NCBI RefSeq assembly: GCF_015706575.1
Contig: NW_024037058.1
Location: forward strand, 18,435,547-18,499,546
From: Patiria miniata
Taxonomy: Eukaryota; Echinodermata; Asteroidea; Valvatida; Asterinidae
Reading direction: 5' to 3'
Length of the DNA: 64,000 bases
Below the pieces are notes generated by a model that was not told the origin of the DNA, did not search any database, and saw only the letters and a program-made list of their open reading frames with translations. Position 1 is the first letter of the stretch, and each line of letters begins with the position of its first letter. Shown piece after piece: positions 33,400-43,556 of this stretch. Made by a program: the position numbers and the translations under genes.

Positions 33400-34512
33400 T
33401 CTATTCTAATTCTGGAAATCTCCATGGTTCTAAAAATCTATAGGCACTGCAGAAAACCACGACCCGTTTCACCCGTTCACCATAGATTTTCCACTGCACT
33501 CAGTCATGCTTCTTAACTAAAATAGAAAGCAATGTGAAACTGTAATCTGTTGTGCCCATAGATATCATGCTTTCAAGACTGGTTTCAAGTCAAATCTGAT
33601 GACAGTTTTAAAGAGGGCTTATTTGAGATATGGCAGACAAAATTGAGGGCGCTGTTTGAGCTGGGTAAAGTCTTTGTATTTACCCAAACCAAATAGCGCC
33701 CTCGTACGTCCCGCCATATCTGTAATTACGCTCAGAGAAGTTTCTACCACCATTGTTAAGTTATGGCGTATAATTACTGTACAAAATTCCAATTATTTGC
33801 GGTTTAGAGGCGCAAAAGAAACTCAAAAATAAAGGCCTATTCAGAGGGTTAAAGACGCCCAAAAGGAAGCAAAGTAGAATGTTTTGTCGTTCAAATTAAA
33901 CATACAAATTGAATATTCGTAGAGGAGACCAATAAATGGAATTTGTTGGAAGGCATTGACAGTACATTATTTAAGCGTTAAAGTTGGTACGGTATATACG
34001 TGCTTTTTTAAAATTTCGATTTTCTTTCCGAACGAAATTTAAAGGAATATAAATCATGTTACAAATAAATTTGCTTATTTGTATTTGTAGGCCTTAACAC
34101 AGTTTTAAAAATTGGTTTTAAATGGCGAGCTCCAGTTCAGAAATTGCGCATTTTATTCAGAACGAATTAGGAGCGTCCCGCTCTTAATTCAGAAGTTGGA
34201 ATTAATAACTGATTACTTGTCATGGACCGATTTTTTTTCGTGCGATGTCTCATTGCAAAGCTCATAACTAATGTTGTTCTAGAAAATGATCAATTCAATT
34301 TGAAAATCTATTTTTCAAGGTGCTACACCCAAAAAGCACGTTTAGTCGTATACACCAACTTTAAATGAAAACCTCCTGGATTCTTCATGGGTTTCTTCAA
34401 AAATTTAGCCACAGGTGCATAACATGGGTGAATTCGTTAACATTTGTGGATCATAAAGAAACGGCACAATATGCTGGATAAGGGAATACAGGCAAAAGGA
34501 AGGATCACGTAC
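33400..34512. other. Intron between TB-like exon and TSR exon A1
   Basis: No coding sequence recognised. A small foldback at about 33624-33722 pairs AGATATGGC and GAGGGCGCT with their inverses AGCGCCCTC and GCCATATCT. The remainder is AT-rich. Confidence 0.55.
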
Positions 34513-34767
34513 CCGAATTTTGGTCTTCCTCGTATTCAGCAACCTGCTGGACAACCTGCGGTGCCTGCACCTCCACTGGCCCCGGTACTTCACACGCCGC
34601 AACGCACCTCTTCCCGCTGATCTTTTTGGACCAACCCTCGGCGCCCAGCAGGCAGCACGCCTCTCTCGTGGCCACGGGGGCACCGTCGGGGCCCGGTAAC
34701 CTCTCCACCAGTTGCTGGCACTTACCCCGTGAGCCGCGCGGGTCACGATACCGGAAACAGTAACCGT
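34513..34767 (-). CDS. Properdin-like gene, exon 2: N-terminal TB-like domain
   Basis: 255 bp, acceptor CACAAG|ACGG, donor G|GTACGT, phase 1 at both ends. With the G from exon 1 it reads DGYCFRYRDPRGSRGKC, then an insert, EACCLLG, GWSKK, KRCVAAC and a Gln/Val/Glu-rich linker ending EYEEDQNSG. The six cysteines (C, C, CC, C, C), the CF.Y...GKC start and the CCL motif match the N-terminal TB (TSR0) domain of vertebrate properdin. Properdin is the secreted positive regulator that stabilises the alternative-pathway C3 convertase. The linker is longer than usual. Together with the TSRs behind it, this exon is the reason for calling the gene properdin-like. A different TSR protein with a similar cysteine domain cannot be excluded. 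Confidence 0.78.
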
Positions 34768-35603
34768 CTTGTGCTAATTATGTCAGAGAAGATTTTTGAA
34801 AAACAAAAATGGTTTATCGTCAGAAAATATGCTGTAATATATTGAAGAGTACATGTATATGGTTGAATATCCATTGCTTAATCTATTTCACTCGAAATAA
34901 ATAATCGGCTAAATCTGTTGAGAATTGAAATTATTATTATTATCCATCTCTTATATGATGAAGAATCGACTTCGACTGAAGTGTTTCCGTTTCAAAGTAT
35001 TTCAATTTAAACTTACGATTGTTTTCACTCTAAACAGTCCAAGTCCCTAGTTTCACTACCTAAAAATTGGAGATAACTCTAAATAATGCGAAATCTAATT
35101 GTTAGTTGTCCTTACAGTTTTAGACCCACAAACAGTTTTTGAAATCTTTAAAAACGAACACCCCCCAAAAGCAGTCAATTTAACGATTAATGTCTTAAAG
35201 TTTGTTAGAAATGTGATTTATTTCAACAGCAAAATAGAGTTTAAACTTTGAACCTGATTTTGATTTTCTCAAAATATTTCAGCATCAACTCAATGATATT
35301 CAAGTTATAGACAAACCAGATATGCTGCACCAATCACAGTAAATTTAGATATACATGTACATGTAGCTGAAACATGTGCGATTTTTGTAAAGGACTGTGG
35401 GGTCAGTGAGGATGAAATGTGGGTATTGTCTGGAATGACACGGATCAGGATTTCCTTAAACATGACGATATCCTTATTATTTGGAAACACAACAACCTAC
35501 CATCGGTTAAAAAAACCCGATATCCAACGATTGTGAAAGATTTCTCCCTGACCCTGTATAAACACAGCCAGAGCTCTTTGACCTGACAACATTTTGACAT
35601 GAT
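34768..35603. other. Properdin-like intron 1, proximal part
   Basis: AT-rich DNA without recognisable exon or repeat. The open frames here have no domain. Confidence 0.5.
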
Positions 35604-36123
35604 TTAAAGGTATAGTGTATAGTCCATCATTTGTAATTTGAGCATTTTGTTCGTTTGAAGCAACAAAATTGTCAAAATCTAATATATAATGAAGGGTGCT
35701 GAACAACTAATCTGATGAAGTTTCAACTCAGCTTCAGCTGTATATTTCGAGAAAAACAACATTCTATGATCTCGATTTCAAATCAAAAGTTGCTGAATCA
35801 TGTTTTGAATTGGGCCCGAATTCAGCGTCCGAGATACGTTCTCAATGAGCCGATTGCAGCTACGCGATATAGCAACCCCGCGCATGTGGGTCGTGTCAAC
35901 GCTTATGCGCGCTTCGCCGAATAAAAAAAAACGAACTGCTAACGGAAAATTCCACCGTTGGAAAGGCCTTCTTTCGTCGATTTCTTCAAAATGACAGCTT
36001 GCCAGAAAGACTAATTTCACAGGGAGTTTAGTCCCCTTACTATCTTTCAACCAAGTATGTTTTGCAACAATAATTACGCCAGTTACTTTTTGGATAGCTG
36101 CAAATGATGGACTCTGGCATTAA
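35604..36123. mobile_element. TTAA-flanked (piggyBac-like) MITE, copy 1
   Basis: TTAA at 35604-35607 and 36120-36123. Left end AGGTATAG...TAGTCCATCATTTG, right end GCAAATGATGGACTCTGGC. Internal words shared with the copies at 41372 and 60962 include AACATTCTATGATCTCGATT, TTGGGCC, GAAAGGCC and AGTTTAGTCCCCTTACTAT. No transposase. Confidence 0.85.
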
Positions 36124-36239
36124 GGAGGAATAGGGCCTACACAAAATTGCAAGAGCACCGAAGTTTTCCTATGTATTCCGGTTCATGCGCCAACGCGCTA
36201 ACCAGTGCGTGAAACGGAACAAAGATGAGATAACACTTC

Positions 36240-36930
36240 CAGTACGCTAACAGACCCATCCCCAACCTCGTTCCCCATGGGTACGATCTCGCTGCGCCAT
36301 GTTGTTTCCCGTCATGACTCGCGCGATCTTAACCCCTGGAATTGTCAGCATCGTTTACGTGTACATCACGGCCAGGGGTTAGTGTAAGGAATGCGTCCGT
36401 GGAGTCGAGGCTGGCCGATCCCAACCTTGTCCCCAGTGCTTACTTTATTTCCAACCTCGTTTCCAATAGTACGCCCTGGATAGGAAACTTTCTTCCTGTA
36501 TCCTGATTCGATATTACAACTTGCTAGTAATGGATTTTTATCGTGTAGTTGTAATTTCCAACGCGCATTACGTGTTTTCACGATTATTGTAATTATAATG
36601 TCCACGCATTCTCAATTATACTCCTTTTCTTTTCAGTTTGCTCATATTAATATGAAATGTGATACTGCATATTGGCATATTGAGTATTTTCACTTCCCCA
36701 AAAAACCCATTTTTATAACTCACGGTGCGACGAATAGATGCTGTTTTACCCCAGACACCGCATACAAAAACAAAAGCTAATGTAACGTACATGCAGGCAC
36801 CAGACTATTTCTCATTTGCATACATGTTCAAAAATCTTGCACTTGCAAATGATCCAATACCAGGGTGAGAGAGCAGGTAGTGGTGGGCGCGTACTGCTCG
36901 ACACCCTGGGACTCGACACCCACCGGGTGA
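36240..36930 (+). repeat. Dispersed repeat, left member of an inverted pair around exon 1
   Basis: Segments at 36435-36490 (CAACCTCGTTTCCAATAGT) and 36730-36930 (ACAGCAT-like, CATACAAAAACAAA, CTTGCACTTGCAAATGATCC, GAGAGAGCAGGTAGTGG) recur inverted at 39960-40360. The part around 36363-36405 (CAGGGGTTAGTGTAAGGAA) recurs inverted at 42320-42362. Confidence 0.7.
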
Positions 36931-36999
36931 TCTGACCAATCATAGCCGTGATTTATGTCGGACATGCGTTCACGCCCGCATGACGCTCCCGGCTGGAAG

Positions 37000-38120
37000 A
37001 TGACGTATGAGCACGTGAGGGGGGGGGGGGCATATTACTTGATCGGCCTATTCTTTCCTTCTCAATCTTTGAGTCAACAAAGTGTAATGAACTTGTAATC
37101 TGCGCACGGAATCCTCTAGAACAAAAGTGGAGCTGAAATTCAATAAGTTAAAAAAAAATTAGGATTGTGGATAAAATTATGTTCTGACGTTTTCATTCTC
37201 AGTGTTATTGATTGGCCATTGCACGTTCGCCGTCATAATACTGCATTATTATGCATATTAAATCCGCGCACGCGCGCAAACCGAACCAGGGTCCACCAAC
37301 TTCATACGGAGTGCCGTGCTCAAAATTCCGCGCTCGTACCTCATTTTAATATGATAGATTTTCGTTTTGACAATGCTACTGTCTAGAGATGAACACTACG
37401 AAAACCTACGGTCTTCTAGTAAAACAAATTGATAATGAATGAAAACACCAAATCTTGTTTGAAACCCAGCGTGTGAATGGATGTGTTACGCATCACTATG
37501 TAACAGCTGAACCAACAAGGAACTTCCTTGCAGGATCCTTGCTTAGGAATAAATTAGGAAATACGTATTGATTTGGCATGTGGTCCAAATAGCATAGTGC
37601 CAAGTCGATCATGAAAGGGTCAATGCAAAAGAAACATGTTTTTTTATGGATCTTTTAATCACACCCTTTTGTATTATTCACCATTCATAAATACCTCAGA
37701 CAGTTTAGCCATTCCTATTGGTCGAGAGCCAGTCACGTGGCCGGTATTAAACGGACGATAAAGACATGGCTAGCTGGTCTTAAACACTTTTCCAGTGTCA
37801 CAACAAAATGTGGACTCCTAAAAATCCAGTGCCTCTTAACGTTTCATTGGTTGAACGTTCACAATCCTCACGTAGGCATGCGCAACACTACAAGCGAGAC
37901 AGAATTTTATAGTTCTAAATTCAAAACGCAACGCCCCAGGTGCGTTCTGCGTGACATCGCGCAGAACATGCTACGCGCGCGTCAATCTCCATAAAAGGGT
38001 TGTTTACATCTTACTCGCCAGCTGGACACTCCATTATTTTGCTAGAGGGATGTTTCAAAAAGCATGAAGTGAACTTGTTGAACAAAATCGGGATTTTTTG
38101 AACGAATTATTTGATATTTT
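37000..38120. other. Intron 1, mid part
   Basis: A G-run at 37020-37030 and AT-rich sequence. No recognisable gene or repeat structure. Confidence 0.45.
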
Positions 38121-38127
38121 TTTACGA

Positions 38128-38316
38128 ATAAGGTATTTATGAATGGGAATAAATATGTGCTCGGTCGGTATTTATCACTCTGTTTAATACCGCTTAGAGT
38201 CTGGGTGCTGATAATTACCCTCGCCTCCGGCTCGGGTAATTATCAGCACCCAGACTCTAAGCGGTATTAAACAGAGGGATAAAAACCTCTCGAGCACACA
38301 TTTATTCCCTTATTAG
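38128..38316. mobile_element. Foldback element with arms of about 90 bp
   Basis: GGGAATAAATATGTGCTCG...CTGTTTAATACCGC...CAGCACCC-type arms form a nearly perfect palindrome with a loop of about 13 bp around CGCCTCCGGC. Typical of a foldback MITE. Confidence 0.85.
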
Positions 38317-38496
38317 TTCTAGTCTTTATTTAGTGTTTCTTTGTATGCCGATTTCTATCATGAAAAAATCATACATGCATTTTCACTGTATTCTCTAACA
38401 GTGGGCTATTAGTTTAACATCAAACTCTCAACCGTGCCGTATTGAAGTCGAAAAAAAGAGCAAAACACTGGGTTGAAAGAACCAGTCAGGATCGTA

Positions 38497-38637
38497 AAGC
38501 CCGGTTCATACTTCATGCGAAAGCATGTGCGAAGCGAAATTCATGTCGTCAACAATGGTGGACGCGCTTCGAATGTATTGTTGACGTCACGTATTTCGCT
38601 TCGCTTTCGCTCTCGCGTGAAGTATGAACCGGGCTTA
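38497..38637. mobile_element. Short MITE with AAGCCCGGTTCATACTTCA termini
   Basis: Left terminus AGCCCGGTTCATACTTCA and right terminus TGAAGTATGAACCGGGCT, with TAA adjoining at both ends. About 140 bp, GC-rich interior with nested GCGAAGCGAAA/TTTCGCTTCGC. Confidence 0.83.
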
Positions 38638-39121
38638 AGGCGGTCACTGTGGAGTATTAAAGGTACTGTCTGTGACAGTCGTATACGCCTAAGTCGGCCA
38701 CAATGGCGTAAACCAGATAATCCGTAAATGCATGTCAGCAATAATACCCAAACGCTGACGATTTACGCAACATTTCCTTAAGCACCAAGTTATCTTGTTC
38801 CTTAAATTAAAGCGTCCAATAATTCGATCCTACAACCTGGTTATTCTAGCTGCACGAAAAGTTCCGTTTTGTGAGGGCTCCGATTTTCAACGGAAATTTA
38901 CGGAAGCATAAAGTGACCATTTGAGTGCCCTTGACAAAATTTAAAGAAAAAAAACCACCCAAATTGATCCTCACTCTTCACTCTTTGCTACAAGAGGGTA
39001 GACCAAATAATGTGATCTTTATCCAACTGGAGTTTTGAATCTTCAGGCCCACCGAAATATAAAAACAAATGTTGCTTCGTGTTCTGCTTTTACGATGTTA
39101 CAATATACAACTTCGACTTAC

Positions 39122-39185
39122 CGGTGTCTGCCAACTTGCCGCACACAATCAGGCAAGCCACCACGGTGGCCACAAACCGAGTCAT
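39122..39185 (-). CDS. Properdin-like gene, exon 1: start codon and signal peptide
   Basis: ATG at 39183-39185. The frame reads MTRFVATVVACLIVCGKLADT and ends in phase 1 before GTAAGT. It has a basic residue near the start, a hydrophobic core (VATVVACLIVC) and a small residue (LA) before a likely cleavage site, as expected for a secreted protein. The G left at the end joins the AC of exon 2 to give Asp, so the frame runs directly into the TB-like domain. The 5' untranslated region and promoter were not identified. Length and phase fit well, but short exons can arise by chance. Transcript evidence would settle it. Confidence 0.77.
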
Positions 39186-39606
39186 GTTTTAGTTCTGTAC
39201 GGACTGAAGTTGATCACCTAACTAATGCTGTACTACTACTAGCACGGGTGCCAATTAAACACTACAGCTCTGCCGGATTTTGGTGGTGCTTCTATACCAG
39301 GAAGTCATGCAAGTGTTTGATAATTAGTGGTAGGATTCTGATTTGGTAGCGATTGTGACGTGTACTTGCGTTTTACGCGCCAGAGTACGAGAGTTCAAGG
39401 AAAGAATGGAATTATGATGGTGCTCGACCCTACAGTGTTTTTTTTTTCTCAAGTCATTGGTGCTTAAATTAATAAGGGTGAATGCTCACCATTTTCCCTG
39501 GCCGTGTGAGTGTTCCAGATTTTTTTTTCAGACGATTAAGGCATAAGCTCATATTTCAGGCGTTTCAATTGGCCGCTTGTTTGGACTGGTACCTTTGGCG
39601 CCACTG

Positions 39607-39878
39607 CAAGGACGGGGCTAAAACAATTTTGGTCTCTCAAAAACTTGGTCCAAAAATAACGGCGTGGGGTTCGGGCCCCTTTTAAGGGCTCTGATTTTTT
39701 GGAGATTCTAGATGCTCTGTGGTGCGATCTGAGGCAATTTCTGACCATTTCAACCTTTTTTTAAAGGAAAAGATGGCGGTGTTCGCAGTGCCAGCCTTTA
39801 TTGTGACATCACTGGGTTCCCCCTTTTTATTGGGGGGGGGGGGGGCATGACCCCCATTGCCTCCTGGATCCGCCCTTG
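39607..39878. mobile_element. hAT-type MITE, copy 2
   Basis: Perfect 8-bp duplication CGCCACTG (39599-39606 and 39879-39886). Left end CAAGGACGGGG (degraded), right end GGATCCGCCCTTG. Shares ATTCTAGATGCTCTGTGGTG with copy 1. About 0.4 kb upstream of properdin-like exon 1. Confidence 0.92.
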
Positions 39879-39944
39879 CGCCACTGACGTGTTCTCTGAC
39901 GTTAAGGTGAGAAAACGACATACATGTACATGTACTCTTTATTT

Positions 39945-40380
39945 CCCCAAACCTCGGCCTCGTTCCAAGCCACGACTGGGAGATTGAAGGTCTAGTCCTG
40001 AGGCAACCTCGTCCCCAGGGTGTCAAGCAGGACGCGCCCACCACTTTCTGCTCTCTCACCATGGTATTGGATCATTTGCATGTGCAAGATTTTTGAACAC
40101 GTAGAAAAATGAAGAGTAGTCTGGTGCCTGCCTGTGCGTTACATTAGCGTTTGTTTTTGTATGCGGTGCCTGGGGTAAAAACAGCATCAATTCGTGGCGC
40201 CGTGAGTTATGAAAACACGATTTTTTTTTGGAAGTTAAAATAATACAATCTGGCCCGCCAATCTGATATAAATCCATTGCGGTACCGAATCAAGAAACAG
40301 AAATACAGTTTCCTATCCAGGGCTTACTATTGGAAACGAGGTTGGAAATATAGTAAGCACTGGGGACGAGGTTGAGTCTT
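39945..40380 (-). repeat. Dispersed repeat, right member of the inverted pair
   Basis: Inverse of segments at 36435-36930: ACGCGCCCACCAC, GAGCAGAAAG-type, GGATCATTTGCATGTGCAAG, ACATTAGCGTTTG, and GGAAACGAGGTTGGAAATA at about 40330. Confidence 0.7.
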
Positions 40381-40493
40381 GAGGCACCCCTGCCTAATGT
40401 AGGTCCATGTTCTGCCTTCAAAAACATGACATCCTACGATATGAAGCCTGAGTATTTGGGGTGTGTTCAGTTGGTTTGAACCATAGAGCTATA

Positions 40494-40563
40494 TTAAAGG
40501 GCCTATAGTCCATCATTTGTAATTTGTGCATTTTGTTCGTTTGAAGCAACAAACTGCTCAAAA
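40494..40563. mobile_element. TTAA-flanked MITE, one-ended fragment
   Basis: TTAA then AGGGCCTATAGTCCATCATTTG and TTCGTTTGAAGCAACAAA as in the full copies. It stops at the LINE border. Confidence 0.75.
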
Positions 40564-42050
40564 TCTAAAGAAGAATACTGGTCTCTTCTAGTGACTTAGT
40601 CACTGTCCATAGTTCACTGTTGTATAGAAATACAGATGCTATGAAGGCGCGGAATGTTTTGAGTTTCGTGTTGTTAGAGATTACATCACTGTTGAAGACA
40701 TTCCTGAATTTGTTGAAAGATACCATCAAAAGTATTTTCCTCCTGGCAATATCTTGCCCAGTGTCGAGTAAAGATCCCAAGTATTTGCATTTCTTCCAAC
40801 TGGTGTTGTTTCCGTTTCTACTGATGTGGTGTTTCTCTGTCTTAGACATGTTTACTGTGAGGTTTCGCTCTTTTAGTACCTCAGGTGCCTTCCTCTCCAC
40901 AGTTGCTATCGGTTGGATATTGTTACTTGCCCAAGTGATGTCAAAACCCCATCTCAAAGTATACTGGTGGGCAAATAGCATAGCTGTGGTTCTCGAGTTC
41001 CACAGGAAGGGATTGGGACTGTGTCTGCGTGCAGTAACTGTGATCCTGAAGAGTGAATGGTGTCTCGGGTGTTTCCGGGCCAAGTTGTCTCAGTGCTTTT
41101 GCCAGGTATAGAGTGAAGAGAATGGGACTGAGGCAGTCTCCCCGAGGCACGCCGATGTTGGTTTTGAAGGGCTTTCCCAAGACAGTTCCCACTCTGACTT
41201 GTAATCGAACGTCTCTAAGCCAGTAAGTGGAGTTCGTCTTGCTCTGGTATCTCTTTGCGATCTTCAAAGAGAACACTACTCTCCTCACCGAGTCAAAAGC
41301 CTTTGACATGTCGAGCAGCAGTAGGTGAAGTTCATAGCTGTCGGCTGCGATGGCCTTCTCTGCTAAGATCTTTAAAGCTACAGGCCATCATTTGCAGCCA
41401 TGCGAAAAGTAACTGGCCTAATTATTGTTGAAAAACATACTTGGTTGAAAGATAGTAAGGGGACTAAACTCCCTGTGAAATTATTCTTTCTACAGGTGAG
41501 CTGTCATTTTGAAGTAATCAGCGAAAGAAGGCCTTTCCAACGGTGCGTCTTAAGACGCACTGTAGGAAAATTTAAATTAGTAGTTCGTTTTGTTATTCGG
41601 CGAAGCGCCTGCAAGCATTGGCACGACGCACACGCGCGCTCGGTTGCTATAATTCGTCGGATCAGTGCGCGACATCGCGTATAGCTGAAATCGCCTCAGT
41701 GAGAACGCGTCTCGGACGCTGAATTCAGGCCCAATTCAAAACATGATTCAGCAACTTAAGTTTGAAATTGAGATCCTAGAATGCTGTTTTTCTCGGAATA
41801 TACAGCTGAAGATGAGTTGAAACTTCATCAGGTTAGTTGTTCAGTATCCTTTATTAGATTTTGAACACTTTTGTTGCTTCAAACGAACAAAATGCACAAA
41901 TTACAAATGATGGACTATATTTTTAAGGCAAAGACCTGCTCAGTGGTGCCTCTGCCGTGTCGATAGGCTGCTTGAGAAGCTGGTATGTGGTCGTCTAATC
42001 TGTCGGCGATTCTCTTCGTCAAACTGGCTATTACTAGAGTGCTAACTCCT
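40564..42050 (-). pseudogene. Degraded non-LTR (LINE) reverse transcriptase
   Basis: Minus-strand pieces of a reverse transcriptase. 42035-41937 reads SLTKRIADRLDDHIPASQAA and YRHGRGTTEQ. 41371-41309 continues LKILAEKAIAADSYELHLLL and DMSKAFDSV (RT motif A region). 41309-40941 has IGVPRGDCLSPILFTLYLA (motif B). The C-terminal part has SKTEKHH, WKKCKYLGSLLDTG and LYNSELWTVTKSLEE. A frameshift lies between about 40940 and 41080, and the position of the YADD box reads RWGFDITWAS, so the catalytic aspartate pair is not intact. A TTAA MITE (41372-41936) splits the gene. No endonuclease domain was found. Dead copy. Confidence 0.85.
41372..41936. mobile_element. TTAA-flanked MITE, copy 2, inserted in the LINE
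   Basis: TTAA at 41372-41375 and 41933-41936. Termini AGCTACAGGCCATCATTTG and CAAATGATGGACTATA. Inverted relative to copy 1. LINE protein sequence continues on both sides. Confidence 0.88.
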
Positions 42051-42449
42051 CATTCTTGCGCGCGGAGACGCTTTGAAGCCGTTCTGGGAGCAGACATTTT
42101 TGAATTATGTGTGTGTTTGTAGAACACAATCAAAATAGATGGATTGAATTTTAAAAGTGTACTCTAAATTCAACGTGCAAGTAGAAGATACGCAAACAAC
42201 TTAAGCGCGTCATGACGGCTCAAAAAAACGTCACAGCGAAAAGCATCTGCAGCGGAGGGACGCGCACACGCTGCGCTGTTTGCGTAGAGCAAAATGAAAA
42301 GCCCCAGCCTCGACTCCAGGGGCGTGTGCTCGTTCCTTACACTAACCCCTGGCTGTGATGATGACGTAAATGACGCTGAATGGCTATTCACAGCGTACTG
42401 CGCGGGCATTTCGAAGATTACACGCCGGGCGCGCCCATAATAGTATAGG

Positions 42450-43345
42450 CTGTTGTGTACTTTTGCATTTTTTTTTGCTAAAGAAGGAATTTTTGTCATT
42501 TTTGAATGGAGTTTACCTCTCTGAGCCAGAAATCCATTGGTAACATTTTTTTCCATCTACCGTGTGGCGGCCATCTTGGATTTCAAAATGGCCGCCATTT
42601 CGGACCTTATTTGTATCATAACTTCGGGCCTGATTGTCATATGAAGTCCATTTTGGTGGCAAACCCCATGTTTTTGATACCAAGGAACCCAAGTAAGTCA
42701 TTGTCTATGGTGTACTCCATATGGATGGCGGCCATCTTGGATATTTCAAAATGGCCGCCAATTTGGACCTATTTTGCATAATAACTTTGGACTTGAATGC
42801 CGTATGAAATCCATTTTGGTAGCAACCCCCATGTTTTCGATACCAAGGAATCTAAATAAAACACTGTTGAAGAGGTGTCCCTCATGGATGGCAGCCATCT
42901 TGGATATTTGAAAAGAGCGACCATCTTGGATTTAATTTAAATAATACCATTGCAATCGAATGTCATATGAAGTTCGTTTTGGTGGCAAATCCCATGTTTT
43001 TTTATACCAAGGAACCCAAGTGAATCATTGTGGACGGGGTAGTCCTAATGGATAACAGCCATCTTGAATATTTAAAAATGGCCGCCATTTTGAACTTCTT
43101 TGCATGTAAAAGTTGGACCCGAATATCATATGAAGTCTATTTTAGCGGCAAACCCATAAATTTGATACCAAGGAATCTAAATAAAACATTGTTGATAAGG
43201 TCCGGTATCCCCAAAGATGGCAGCCATCTTAGATTTTTCAAAATAGCCACCATCTTGGACCTAATTTTCATGATAATTTGGACTAGCTCGAATGTCATAT
43301 GAAGTCCATTTTGGTAGCAAACCCGTGTTTTTGACAAAATGCACA
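42450..43345 (+). repeat. Left long terminal inverted repeat of a ~9.7-kb element
   Basis: Starts CTGTTGTGT and GCTAAAGAAGGAATTTTTGT, then GCCAGAAATCCATTGGTAAC, then about five imperfect subrepeats of 140-160 bp. Each has GATGGCGGCCATCTTGGAT, AAAATGGCCGCC, a TCATATGAAGTCCATTTTGG part and GATACCAAGGAA. The inverse is at 51400-52151. Confidence 0.88.
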
Positions 43346-43556
43346 ATAAATTAAAGCTCATGTAGTTGCAGTATTTCTTGGTGATCCTGAATGTCTTGCA
43401 ATGAATGGATTAAGAGTAGTGTAAATATCGAATGCAATGAATTGAATTTTGCTAGAACATGTTAGATCCGTTACTCTTGTTAAAATCTTAAAAATTGTTC
43501 TCACATAACTGCGACATGCCATTCTGGAACTGAAGCCCGAACCCTAGCTTTCACCA

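Noticed and set aside
35305..36050. Frames in intron 1 and in the TTAA MITE
   Set aside because: The part from 35604 lies in a MITE found in three copies. The rest has no domain.
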